From assembly GCA_000703065.1 (NCBI GenBank), contig JNLK01000001.1:2192001-2256000 (forward strand): a stretch of DNA of 64,000 nt. Direction: 5' to 3'. Every line of letters begins with the position of its first letter. The first letter of the stretch is position 1. Made by a program: the position numbers and the translations under genes. This DNA comes from Lachnospiraceae bacterium AC2029 (GTDB taxonomy: Bacteria; Bacillota; Clostridia; Lachnospirales; Lachnospiraceae). The notes under the pieces were generated by a model, which was given only the letters and a program-made list of their open reading frames with translations, was not told the DNA's origin and did not search any database. Below are positions 8,861-16,627 of the stretch, piece after piece.

Positions 8861-9673
8861 ATGACAGATCATAAGGTGATCACTGAGCTTCGGGATATGA
8901 CTTACCTGAAGTGGTCGCATGTCCGCAGTTCCAGTGGAACCGCCGGGACATTTCTAAAATCGGAATCGGTGATGGATGGGAGGAAGCAGTACTATAAGCT
9001 TTCCAATTTTGACCCTGTAAATGGCGTGGTTGGGAATGAATGCGTAAATGAGATCGTTGTCGACCGTCTGCTCACGCTGCTCGGAGTGGAGCATGTCCCG
9101 TATACCCTGATCCATGCAGAGATTCAGATCGATGGAAGGACATACACTACCTGGCTGTGTGAATCTGAGGATTTCAAGCAGCGTGGTGAAAGCAAGCTTG
9201 CACTGGATAATTATTATACGGCCAATATGGAGATGGGGGAGTCCCGGCTTGATTTCTGCATCCGGAATGGATGGCAGGAGTATGTGGAGACCGTGCTTGC
9301 GGTGGACTATCTGATCCTGAACCGGGACCGGCATGGTGCGAACATTGAGGTCCTGCGAAATGCCAGAGCCCACACCTTGCGGTTGGCGCCGCTTTTTGAC
9401 CACGGACTGTCACTCCTCTGTTCCTGCCTTACCGAAGAGGAAGCGAAGCGCTTTGACGTGATGGAGGACAGGAGGTGTCAGAACTTCATCGGAGGATACT
9501 CGTGCTTTGAAAATCTGAATCTGATCCGCGACCGGAGAACGGTGTTTCAGGGAACGCTGAGGGCAGAGGATCGGGAGACTGTATTTGAGGGACTTGAGGA
9601 TGCGCTGCCGGACATTTTTAGAGAGAAGATATGGGATATGATCTGGGAGAGGTATAAGGTGTTGATGGCATGA
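8861..9673 (+). CDS. HipA-like Ser/Thr kinase domain protein (putative toxin)
   Basis: 270 aa; ATG 8861 is chosen because GAGGGGGTGAG lies just upstream. The protein matches the kinase portion of HipA-type proteins: a glycine-rich loop RSSSGTAGTF near the N-terminus, a lysine in QYYKLS, the catalytic loop NRDRHGAN (D156, N161), and a metal-binding LFDHG (D180, the DFG equivalent). The N-terminal HipA subdomain is absent here and appears instead in the next gene. HipA toxins phosphorylate tRNA synthetases or related targets and cause growth arrest. Serines in the Gly-rich loop are possible autophosphorylation sites, as in HipT. It overlaps the next gene by 4 bases (ATGA), so they are translationally coupled. 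Target unknown. Confidence 0.75.
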   Translation: MTDHKVITELRDMTYLKWSHVRSSSGTAGTFLKSESVMDGRKQYYKLSNFDPVNGVVGNECVNEIVVDRLLTLLGVEHVPYTLIHAEIQIDGRTYTTWLCESEDFKQRGESKLALDNYYTANMEMGESRLDFCIRNGWQEYVETVLAVDYLILNRDRHGANIEVLRNARAHTLRLAPLFDHGLSLLCSCLTEEEAKRFDVMEDRRCQNFIGGYSCFENLNLIRDRRTVFQGTLRAEDRETVFEGLEDALPDIFREKIWDMIWERYKVLMA

Positions 9674-10461
9674 AACATTATCGGATTTATGATCAGGACA
9701 ATCAGATAGAGATCGGAACGCTGCTGTACTATCAGGGGGACAGGGCCTTCATCATCGAGCTTCGGGAGGAACTGGATGAGTGGACGGCCCCCCTGATGTT
9801 CGCCGGCATGGTGGAACGGGGGATCAATACTGTTCCAAGAAAGCTTGGCATTTTGTGGGTACGGGAGCGGATCATTCCTCCGGATAGGCAGAATATTGCG
9901 TCAATTCTCGCGAATCATCATCTGAAGGAATATGATGAAATGAAATTTCTGGAGCTTTCCGGCGGACGCTGCTCGCAGGATGGAATGGTGATCGAGCGTC
10001 AGGAACAGCTTCCGGATTATGTACTTCAGAGACAGAGGAAGAATCTGGTGGACGTGGTCCCCTGCGATGAAAATGAACTGCTCTGTTTCTTTGTGGATGA
10101 GACTGTCAGGAAGGTGTCGCTCGGCTCTCTGCAGGAGAATCTGCGGCATGTGTTGCAGAACCGGAAACTATATGAATCCTGTCGGGTTGGTTCCGGCGGT
10201 TACTATGCCACATTTAATGCATCTATTGATCTTCCGGCGTCGCTTCTGTATCGGAGTGGAAAGAAGCTGCCGCTTTCGCTGAAGGATTTTTATGCATTTG
10301 CGAAAAGGAATCTGCCGGATACGACGGAGAGCTGCGCGCTGTTAGGCTGCACGCGGCAGAACCTGGCATATATGGTGAAACAGGGAAGGATCACACCGGT
10401 CCGGGAGGAAGTGAAGGGAAATCTGTACCTGAAGGGGGATCTGCTGAGGAGTCGAGATTAG
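9670..10461 (+). CDS. HipA N-domain / DUF2442-like / helix-turn-helix fusion (putative antitoxin-repressor)
   Basis: 263 aa, start overlapping the kinase stop by 4 bases. Residues about 1-115 resemble the HipA N-terminal subdomain (EIGTLLYYQGDRAF, later RQNIASIL and LELSGGRCSQDG). Residues about 130-205 resemble DUF2442 (LLCFFVDETVRKVSL then VGSGGYYATFNASIDLP). The last 46 residues contain a helix-turn-helix like SCALLGCTRQNLAYMVKQGR. In HipBST systems the HipA N-subdomain is a separate antitoxin (HipS) and the DNA-binding protein (HipB) another; here both appear fused in one chain. It probably binds the two palindromes upstream. Domain calls are from pattern reading and need profile searches. 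Confidence 0.6.
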   Translation: MKHYRIYDQDNQIEIGTLLYYQGDRAFIIELREELDEWTAPLMFAGMVERGINTVPRKLGILWVRERIIPPDRQNIASILANHHLKEYDEMKFLELSGGRCSQDGMVIERQEQLPDYVLQRQRKNLVDVVPCDENELLCFFVDETVRKVSLGSLQENLRHVLQNRKLYESCRVGSGGYYATFNASIDLPASLLYRSGKKLPLSLKDFYAFAKRNLPDTTESCALLGCTRQNLAYMVKQGRITPVREEVKGNLYLKGDLLRSRD

Positions 10462-10465
10462 AACT

Positions 10466-10555
10466 CTCCGGCATCGTGCGCTTCGCGCACATGCGGTCCG
10501 TCTGTCGCCGCTCCGGCATCGTGCGCTTCGCGCACATGCGGTCCGTCTGTCGCCG
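10466..10555 (+). repeat. Two perfect 45-bp tandem repeats
   Basis: Units 10466-10510 and 10511-10555 are identical. Each holds a hairpin GTGCG-CTTCG-CGCAC flanked by CCGGCAT and ATGCGG, so each copy can fold. They lie just after the stop codon of the HTH fusion gene. Confidence 0.85.
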
Positions 10556-10565
10556 AACCGCTTAC

Positions 10566-10622
10566 GAATCAAAAAAAGTCACAACATTTCATGCAAGCAT
10601 GATGTTGTGACTCTTTTGATTC
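10566..10622. terminator. Bidirectional terminator
   Basis: Long inverted repeat: AGTCACAACAT at 10577-10587 pairs with ATGTTGTGACT at 10602-10612, and the flanking GAATCAAAA / TTTTGATTC adds pairs and gives T-rich tails in both directions. It separates the converging kinase module (+) and oxidoreductase operon (-). Confidence 0.85.
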
Positions 10623-10649
10623 TATGCCGGACTCTGCTCGTTACTCGCC

Positions 10650-11582
10650 CTATTTCGCGGTCAGGTACAGCAGGTCTTCCCATCTCTTGTCGACTTCGGC
10701 CTGGAACTGCTCGATCAGATGCTCATTTCCGGGCTTGAAGAGGTGCTTGAAACGACCCTGTGCACGAAGGAAGTCCTCGATGGGGAGCTTCTTCTTGGGC
10801 TCGTAGTTGAGGATCCATTTGCCGTTTACTACCTCGAAGAGAGGCCAGTAGCAAGTGTCGATGGCCAGCTTGCAGATCTGTGCAATGTCGGATGCATCGT
10901 AGCGCCAGCCACGGGGGCAGGGTGCCATAACGTTCAGGAAGGCTGCGCCCGGTGTGTAGATGGCTTTCTCGGCCTTCTCATACAGGTCCTTCATCATCGG
11001 GGTGAAGGTGGACTGTGCCACATAGGGAACGTTGTGGGCTGCGATGACCTTGGCCAGATCCTTGCGACTCTGCAGTTTTCCGTCGGAAGCGCTTCCTACC
11101 GGAGTGGTCGTGGTGTCCGCGAACATGGGAGTTGCGGAGGAACGCTGGATACCCGTGTTCATGTAAGCGCCGTTATCGTAGCAGACATAGACCATGTCAT
11201 GTCCGCGCTCCATGGCGCCGGACAGAGACTGGATACCGATATCGTAGGTACCGCCGTCACCGCCGAAGGTGATGAACTTGTAGGTGTCATCGATACGACC
11301 GCGCTTCTTCAGTGCGTTGTAGGCTGTCTCCACGCCGGACAGGGTTGCGCCTGCGCAGGCAAATGCGTTGTGGATGTAGCTGTCCTCATAGGACGTATAC
11401 GGATACATGAAGGTGGATACCTCCAGACATCCGGTTGCATTTCCGACTACGGCATGATCCTCGGGCTTCAGGGCACGGAGCACGGTGCGAACCGTGATGC
11501 CGGCACCACAGCCTGCACAGAGGCGGTGACCCGGAGCCAGCCGTTCGGGTTTATTCATAACTTCTTTAAAATGAAATGCCAT
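10650..11582 (-). CDS. porB: 2-oxoacid:ferredoxin oxidoreductase, beta subunit
   Basis: 310 aa. The thiamine diphosphate-binding subunit, with the cysteine motif GHRLCAGCGAG at the N-terminus and the TPP/Mg signature FGGDGGTYDIG. It couples CoA-dependent oxidative decarboxylation of a 2-oxoacid to ferredoxin reduction. Last gene of the four-gene operon gamma-delta-alpha-beta read on the minus strand, ending at the bidirectional terminator. The separate-subunit organisation is shared by pyruvate and 2-ketoisovalerate enzymes; I favour pyruvate or a related short 2-oxoacid, but the sequence alone does not settle the substrate. Confidence 0.92.
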   Translation of the reverse strand: MAFHFKEVMNKPERLAPGHRLCAGCGAGITVRTVLRALKPEDHAVVGNATGCLEVSTFMYPYTSYEDSYIHNAFACAGATLSGVETAYNALKKRGRIDDTYKFITFGGDGGTYDIGIQSLSGAMERGHDMVYVCYDNGAYMNTGIQRSSATPMFADTTTTPVGSASDGKLQSRKDLAKVIAAHNVPYVAQSTFTPMMKDLYEKAEKAIYTPGAAFLNVMAPCPRGWRYDASDIAQICKLAIDTCYWPLFEVVNGKWILNYEPKKKLPIEDFLRAQGRFKHLFKPGNEHLIEQFQAEVDKRWEDLLYLTAK

Positions 11583-11595
11583 TTTGCTCCCCTCC

Positions 11596-12780
11596 TTACT
11601 TCCTCAGACCGATATACTGGAACTGCTCGACGGACTTTCCGTCCTTCACAAGTCCCTGCAGGTCTGCATACACATCCAGTGCCGACTGGTCGGTGAAATC
11701 ACGGCCGGCCAGACCGTAGAAGTAGTTGATCGCGGGGATCGTAAGGCCTGCATCCAGCATGGCTGCTTTCAGCTCGGAGCCCAGAGGGCCGCCGCAGCCG
11801 CTGAAGCTCTCGGCGCGGTCCAGGATCGCTACTGCGGAGAGACCCTTCAGAGCCTCTGCCAGTTCCTCGCCCGGGAAGGGACGGAAGACACGAACCTTGA
11901 TCATACCGGCCTTAACTCCCTGCTCGCGCAGGATATCCACGGCGTTTTTGGTATTTCCGGAAGCAGATCCGATGATCACGATAGCGTACTCGGCGTCTTC
12001 CATCCGGTACTCCTCGAAGAGGCCGTATTTCCGTCCGGAGATCTTCTCGAAACGCTCGCATACCTCCAGGATCACTTCCTTTGCCTTCTTCATGGCGAGA
12101 CGCTGGTTCATTTTCGTCTCCATATAGAAGGGGGAGTTTGCATAGGGACCGATGGCCATGGGCATGTCGGCATTCAGCAGGAAGTTCTCCGGCTGATAGG
12201 TGCCTACGAATTCACGGACCGTCTCGGTATCCATGGTTTCAATGTTCATAACGGCATGGCTTGTGATGAAGCCGTCCTGGCAGACCATCATCGGCAGCAG
12301 TACATCGGGATGCTCGGTTACGGGATAAGCCATGATGAAGTTGTCATAGGCTTCCTGGTTGGTCTCGGCATAAATCTGGATCCAGCCGGAATCCCGGGCA
12401 CCCATGGTGTCGGAATGGTCGCAGTTGATGTTGATGGGCCCGGTCAGGGCCCGGTTTACCGCACAGAGCACCAGCGGAAGCCGGTCGGATGCGGCGATAT
12501 ACAGCTCCTCCCACATGAATGCAAGACCGCAGGAAGAGGTTGCAGTCAGGGCTCTTGCGCCTGCTGCGGATGCGCCGATGGTAGCTGACATGGAGCTGTG
12601 CTCCGACTCCACCGGGATGAATTCGGTATCGATTTCCCCATTTGCGATAAATGTGGACACCATCTGCGGGATCTCCGTGGAAGGCGTGATGGGGAATGCG
12701 GGCATAACGTCCGGGTTTACCTGCTTGATCGCGAGAGCGACCGCTTCATTTCCGGACATACGGTCTCTGGTTCCAGCCAT
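11596..12780 (-). CDS. porA: 2-oxoacid:ferredoxin oxidoreductase, alpha subunit
   Basis: 394 aa. N-terminal pyrimidine-binding domain of the TPP enzyme (MSGNEAVALAIKQV, then FPITPSTEIPQ and VESEHSSMSATIGASAAGAR), followed by the transketolase C-like domain (ILDRAESFSGCGGPLGSE). With the beta subunit it forms the active site; electrons leave through the delta-subunit ferredoxin clusters. Separated from porB by 13 bases and from porD by one base, so cotranscribed. Length and motifs are typical. Confidence 0.93.
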   Translation of the reverse strand: MAGTRDRMSGNEAVALAIKQVNPDVMPAFPITPSTEIPQMVSTFIANGEIDTEFIPVESEHSSMSATIGASAAGARALTATSSCGLAFMWEELYIAASDRLPLVLCAVNRALTGPININCDHSDTMGARDSGWIQIYAETNQEAYDNFIMAYPVTEHPDVLLPMMVCQDGFITSHAVMNIETMDTETVREFVGTYQPENFLLNADMPMAIGPYANSPFYMETKMNQRLAMKKAKEVILEVCERFEKISGRKYGLFEEYRMEDAEYAIVIIGSASGNTKNAVDILREQGVKAGMIKVRVFRPFPGEELAEALKGLSAVAILDRAESFSGCGGPLGSELKAAMLDAGLTIPAINYFYGLAGRDFTDQSALDVYADLQGLVKDGKSVEQFQYIGLRK

Positions 12781-12781
12781 T

Positions 12782-13096
12782 TTACAGTCCCTCCTTCATA
12801 TCGATCGCTTTGAAGCTGCAGACCTTGGCACAGATGCCGCAGCCCTTGCAGTGGTCATAATCGAAATCCTGCCGCTTGCCGTCCACTACGGGAATGCAGC
12901 TGTCCGGGCACATGGGGGCGCAGAGCAGACACTGTGCGCATCTCTCCCAGTTCATTACGGGAGTCTGGGTCCGCCACTCGCCGGTCTTGAATTCCCTGGA
13001 TCCGCCACCACCGTAGATCTGGTTGCCCAGAGTCATGTCCGTATACGGCGCGGTCTCATGTACCTTACTGATATCGGTTCTTTCTTTATTAGCCAT
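12782..13096 (-). CDS. porD: 2-oxoacid:ferredoxin oxidoreductase, delta subunit (2[4Fe-4S] ferredoxin)
   Basis: 104 aa. Two ferredoxin-type cysteine motifs: CAQCLLCAPMCP and CKGCGICAKVCS, enough for two [4Fe-4S] clusters that carry electrons from the TPP site to external ferredoxin. The start ATG shares one base with the stop of porG (TAATG), indicating translational coupling. The N-terminal 45 residues are a typical extension of this subunit. Confidence 0.93.
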   Translation of the reverse strand: MANKERTDISKVHETAPYTDMTLGNQIYGGGGSREFKTGEWRTQTPVMNWERCAQCLLCAPMCPDSCIPVVDGKRQDFDYDHCKGCGICAKVCSFKAIDMKEGL

Positions 13097-13665
13097 TACT
13101 GCACCTCCGTGAAGCCGCGCTCCAGAGCGCGCATATTTCCTTCGATCACTTCCGGCTTCTTCGCAAATTTATGCTGATAGGAAGCCTCCATCTGGGAGAG
13201 GAATACGTCCTTCTCCATGATGCCTGCAACCTTTACGATGGCAGCCAGCATCGGGGAGTTGGGGAAGTATTTGCCCAGACATTCAACGGAAATGGTCCGC
13301 GCATCGATCGTATAGACCGGTCCGGTGTACCCATTTAATAAGGAAACGATTTCGTCCTTGGACTTGGAGGTGTTGATGATGATGCCACCTTCAGTGGAAA
13401 GCCCCTTGGTCACGTCAACGGAGTGGAGGAGTGTCTCGTCCACAACCACCACGTAATCGGGCTCATAGATATTGGAATGTGCGCGGATCTCGGTCTCCGC
13501 CAGACGGTTGTAAGCGGTGATGGGCGCGCCCATTCGCTCCGGACCGTACTCCGGGAAGCCCTGCACATACAGTCCCTGATTAAATGCCACATCTGCCAGA
13601 AGCAGTGCAGCGGTCTTGGCACCCTGGCCGCCACGGCCGTGCCATCTGATCTCGATATGCTTCAT
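13096..13665 (-). CDS. porG: 2-oxoacid:ferredoxin oxidoreductase, gamma subunit
   Basis: 189 aa. Opens with IRWHGRGGQGAKTAALLLAD, the nucleotide/CoA-binding signature of the gamma subunit, and continues as a normal gamma domain. First gene of the operon, with a clear sigma-A promoter about 50 bases upstream and a purine-rich AAGGGTGACC before the start. Confidence 0.93.
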   Translation of the reverse strand: MKHIEIRWHGRGGQGAKTAALLLADVAFNQGLYVQGFPEYGPERMGAPITAYNRLAETEIRAHSNIYEPDYVVVVDETLLHSVDVTKGLSTEGGIIINTSKSKDEIVSLLNGYTGPVYTIDARTISVECLGKYFPNSPMLAAIVKVAGIMEKDVFLSQMEASYQHKFAKKPEVIEGNMRALERGFTEVQ

Positions 13666-13717
13666 TTTCGGTCACCCTTTTCTTACTTTCTTTGCCGTTT
13701 TGACAACAGTACGGACT

Positions 13718-13746
13718 ACTATACCATTCTTTTCCTTACTTGTAAA
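13718..13746 (-). promoter_or_regulatory. Sigma-A promoter of the por operon
   Basis: On the minus strand TTTACA (13746-13741), a 17-base spacer, TATAGT (13723-13718). It sits about 50 bases before the porG start. Confidence 0.75.
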
Positions 13747-13840
13747 TGCCATTTTTCGGGAAATGGGCCATTCGCGCAAAATTTTTACCCGAAGTGGGGT
13801 TTTGACGTAAAATTTTCGATTAAGGGTGAAAGGCTTACTC

Positions 13841-13869
13841 TTGAATAATGCAGGGTGTTCATGTATACT
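13841..13869 (+). promoter_or_regulatory. Sigma-A promoter of the Pro/Gln-rich membrane protein gene
   Basis: TTGAAT at 13841-13846, a 17-base spacer, TATACT at 13864-13869, 54 bases before the start codon at 13923. Divergent from the por promoter. Confidence 0.75.
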
Positions 13870-13922
13870 GAATTGGATAGGCATTAATCATTGCTTTAAT
13901 TAATGAAGAATGGAGAAAAGCC

Positions 13923-14975
13923 ATGGATAATAATGGAAATATTGGGGCTACTCCGGAGAATGATATTCTGAAATCTGTTGAGGTTACATCCGGTGGTTCG
14001 GAAAGCCTCTCTCTTTCGGATGTTATGAAGGAGGACACAACGTCGGAGGATGCGACCACGGTCCTGACAGCAGGTAGTGAGGCGGCAACCACGGTGCTGA
14101 CCGGTGGTATGTCCGGAACCCTGCCGGGACAGGGCGAGCAGGATGGTTTCAGGTCGGTGGGAAGAAAGCCGCAGCCGCCGCAGGGTTCGCAGGGACCGAT
14201 ACCGCAGGGACCGCAGAACGCGATGCCGCAGGGGCCGCAGGGGCCGATGTCGCAGAATGCGATGGCACAGGGGCCGCAGGGGCCGATGTCGCAGAATGCG
14301 ATGGCGCAGGGGCCGCAGGGACCGATACCGCAGAGCCCGCAGAATGCGATGCCGCAGGGACCGCAGGGGCCGATGTCGCAGAACGTGATGGCGCAGCCGC
14401 CGCAGGGAATGACAGGCCAGATGGCGCAGGGACCGCAGGGAATGACAGGCCAGATGGCGCAGCCACCGCAGGGAATGACAGGCCAGATGGCGCAGCCGCC
14501 GCAGGGAATGACAGGCCAGATGGCGCAGCCACCGCAGGGAATGACAGGCCAGATGGCGCAGCCGCCGCAGGGAATGACAGGTCAGATCCCGCAGGGTGCA
14601 CCTCCGCTTCCGACACAGGGAATGCCGCAAATGGGACAGACGGGCATGCCGCTGGCTCAGCCGGGGGTACAGCGCCCGATGCAGCCCAACGGACAGTCTG
14701 CAGTTCCGATGGATGTGAACGGCCGGCCGGTTCGTCCGCCAAAGGATCCTCAAAAGGCAGAGAAGAGTGCAAGGATCTTCGGCCTGGTTACCATGATCAT
14801 CGCTTTGGCCGGACTGGTCGCGGTAGGGATCATGCTGGTGCTCTTTGTTTTCGTTCCCAAGGGTGATTACAAGGGAGCAGCCGAGAAGGGCTTCTCCGGT
14901 TCCTCCGGAACCATCCCCGGCGCTACGGAAGAAGGCAGGACAGAAACCACGGAAGCAACAACAGAGGAGGAGTAA
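13923..14975 (+). CDS. Pro/Gln/Gly/Met-rich repeat protein with a C-terminal membrane anchor
   Basis: 350 aa, no recognised enzymatic domain. An acidic Ser/Thr-rich N-terminus contains two ATTVLT motifs; residues about 80-225 are collagen-like or proline-rich repeats (PQGPMSQNAMAQ type, then six copies of PPQGMTGQMAQ); one membrane segment lies at about 284-311, followed by a short Thr/Glu-rich tail. With no signal peptide, the repeat region is probably cytoplasmic and the short tail outside. Proline-rich regions of this kind often act as flexible scaffolds, and TTVL threonine motifs can be targets for kinase/FHA signalling; both are inference. It is in an operon with the next gene, 3 bases away. 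Confidence 0.75.
   Translation: MDNNGNIGATPENDILKSVEVTSGGSESLSLSDVMKEDTTSEDATTVLTAGSEAATTVLTGGMSGTLPGQGEQDGFRSVGRKPQPPQGSQGPIPQGPQNAMPQGPQGPMSQNAMAQGPQGPMSQNAMAQGPQGPIPQSPQNAMPQGPQGPMSQNVMAQPPQGMTGQMAQGPQGMTGQMAQPPQGMTGQMAQPPQGMTGQMAQPPQGMTGQMAQPPQGMTGQIPQGAPPLPTQGMPQMGQTGMPLAQPGVQRPMQPNGQSAVPMDVNGRPVRPPKDPQKAEKSARIFGLVTMIIALAGLVAVGIMLVLFVFVPKGDYKGAAEKGFSGSSGTIPGATEEGRTETTEATTEEE
14397..14594 (+). repeat. Six 33-bp tandem repeats inside the coding region
   Basis: Six in-frame units encoding (P/G)PQGMTGQ(MA/IP)Q. Copies differ only at a few third positions and in the last unit, so copy number may vary between strains. The preceding 220 bases hold older repeats of the PQGPMSQNAMAQ type. Confidence 0.9.
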
Positions 14976-14978
14976 GCC

Positions 14979-16538
14979 ATGAAAGCAAAAAAATGGATCG
15001 TTGTCGGGCTGATCTCTCTCGCACTGATCGTAGCCGAGCTGGTGCTGCTCTTTGTTCTGGTTCTGCCCGGTAAGAAGAAAAATGATGCACTGAAATATTT
15101 GGAAGAAGGAAATAAAACAGAAGCAGAGAAGATCTTCCAGGAGCTGTCGGACTCCGCGAAAAAGAGTATGGAGGATGACGTGAAGGACATTGTGGTTTAT
15201 AAGGCCAATCTCCTTCTGGACGGAAAGATCGAATATGCCGCATTTTACAAGACGATGGAAGCCATCGAGAGTATCCGCGAGTTTCAGGGAAAGACCTTTG
15301 ATGCGTTCAAGGCAGTGAACCTGCCGCGGATGAAGCAGGCGTATGAGGATGCGGTTGCCGCATATGTTGCGAAGGATCAGAATCTCAGCGATTCCAAGAT
15401 GGAAGAGATCCGGAGACTTCGCCACTGTGAGGCCGAAGGCAGTGACCTGGGCGTATACTACAAATGGAACGGCAGTCAGCAGGACACGTACGATGAACTC
15501 GTTCGGACTACCATGGACGGCATTCTGAAGGAAAAGTACGAGGCTTATCAGGCCGGAAATCTGGAATATGATAAGATGTATGCCTACAGCTTCATTGCAA
15601 GCAGCGGATGGTATTCGGATTATACCTATGAGATAAGCACCGCGCTTACCTATGACAAGTATTTCAGCGAGTATTTCGATGAAGCAAAGGGATACTTTGA
15701 TCAGGAGGATTACTGGCGCGCACTTCGTACCATCAACAGCACCAGGGAATGGTACGGGCAGGAAGAGGTATTCAAGAACCATTGGGCAGATAAGTTTGAT
15801 ACTCTGTACGAAGAGACGGAAGAGAAGGCCAAGACCTACTATCCGGCCAAGGCGATCGAAGCTGCAAAGAATGGTGATACCCGTGAGGCGGAGAAGATCA
15901 TTTCCGAGCTGAAGGAGCATTTCGGAGATGACTATGATGTGACGGAGATCGAGCAGAGTCTGCATACCGACTGGCAGAGGGCATATGTGGAATTCATGTC
16001 CGACTGGGAGAAGAACGTCAAGAGTGCAGTGATCGGAGGCGTTTCCGGAGGCGACTTCTTCGAGATAGAAGAAAAGGATTATGAGAAGAACAAGCCGACG
16101 AAGGTATTCCTTATGGACCTGGATAATGATAAGGTTCCGGAAATGATCCTTTCGGGCGGAGACAGACTGTACATTTTCACATACCTTGACTCCAAGGTGA
16201 AGTATACGGGACAGTTCCCGTGGATGGGTATGGGAGATAACGGTACCCTGGTTGCCGGTATGACGGCAAAGGAAGAGGGTATCGACATGTCCGTTGAGGC
16301 GCTTCTTCAGTACAAGAAGGGAGTTTGGAACATAACCTCCGTAGCTGTCAGAGGTGATAGCGGGGACCAGGTGATTTACGGTACGGGAACCAGCGGAAAC
16401 GCGGATGACCTCAAGGAGGCAGATGAGGAGGGTTATAACGCGGCCAGAAAGGAAATCGAAGGCGCGATCAAGAAGACCACACTGACAGGCGGAGCCGGCA
16501 TCAAGGACTACGAGAAGTATATCAACAGTTACAAGTAA
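14979..16538 (+). CDS. Membrane-anchored extracytoplasmic protein of unknown function
   Basis: 519 aa. One N-terminal membrane helix (about residues 5-30) with basic residues before it, so the long C-terminal part is outside the cell. Residues 35-320 are helical and acidic, with a TPR-like feel (ALKYLEEGNKTEAEKIFQEL; later AIEAAKNGDTREAEKIISEL). Around residue 375 a stretch like FLMDLDNDKVPEMILSGGD resembles the FG-GAP/beta-propeller-like calcium loops seen in lipoproteins of this group. No enzyme motif is seen. RBS GGAGGAG is upstream. The operon mate is the proline-rich membrane protein, so the two may form a cell-envelope complex. Function unassigned. Confidence 0.75.
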   Translation: MKAKKWIVVGLISLALIVAELVLLFVLVLPGKKKNDALKYLEEGNKTEAEKIFQELSDSAKKSMEDDVKDIVVYKANLLLDGKIEYAAFYKTMEAIESIREFQGKTFDAFKAVNLPRMKQAYEDAVAAYVAKDQNLSDSKMEEIRRLRHCEAEGSDLGVYYKWNGSQQDTYDELVRTTMDGILKEKYEAYQAGNLEYDKMYAYSFIASSGWYSDYTYEISTALTYDKYFSEYFDEAKGYFDQEDYWRALRTINSTREWYGQEEVFKNHWADKFDTLYEETEEKAKTYYPAKAIEAAKNGDTREAEKIISELKEHFGDDYDVTEIEQSLHTDWQRAYVEFMSDWEKNVKSAVIGGVSGGDFFEIEEKDYEKNKPTKVFLMDLDNDKVPEMILSGGDRLYIFTYLDSKVKYTGQFPWMGMGDNGTLVAGMTAKEEGIDMSVEALLQYKKGVWNITSVAVRGDSGDQVIYGTGTSGNADDLKEADEEGYNAARKEIEGAIKKTTLTGGAGIKDYEKYINSYK

Positions 16539-16566
16539 ACAATATATAAGCTGATTCCAATGACGG

Positions 16567-16589
16567 TTGCCGGCGCACAGCGCCGGCAA
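16567..16589 (+). terminator. Strong hairpin between the membrane gene and the hydratase gene
   Basis: Perfect 10-bp stem TTGCCGGCGC / GCGCCGGCAA with a 3-base loop. There is no T-tract, so it may be a weak terminator or a transcript-stabilising hairpin. Confidence 0.55.
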
Positions 16590-16627
16590 TCTAAACGATA
16601 AGATCTATTACAGGAGGACAAGAAACA

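Noticed and set aside
13896-16589. An 897-residue minus-strand frame opposite the two membrane-protein genes
   Set aside because: It contains a long Arg/His/Leu repeat that is just the reverse reading of the proline-rich repeats. No promoter or ribosome binding site supports it.
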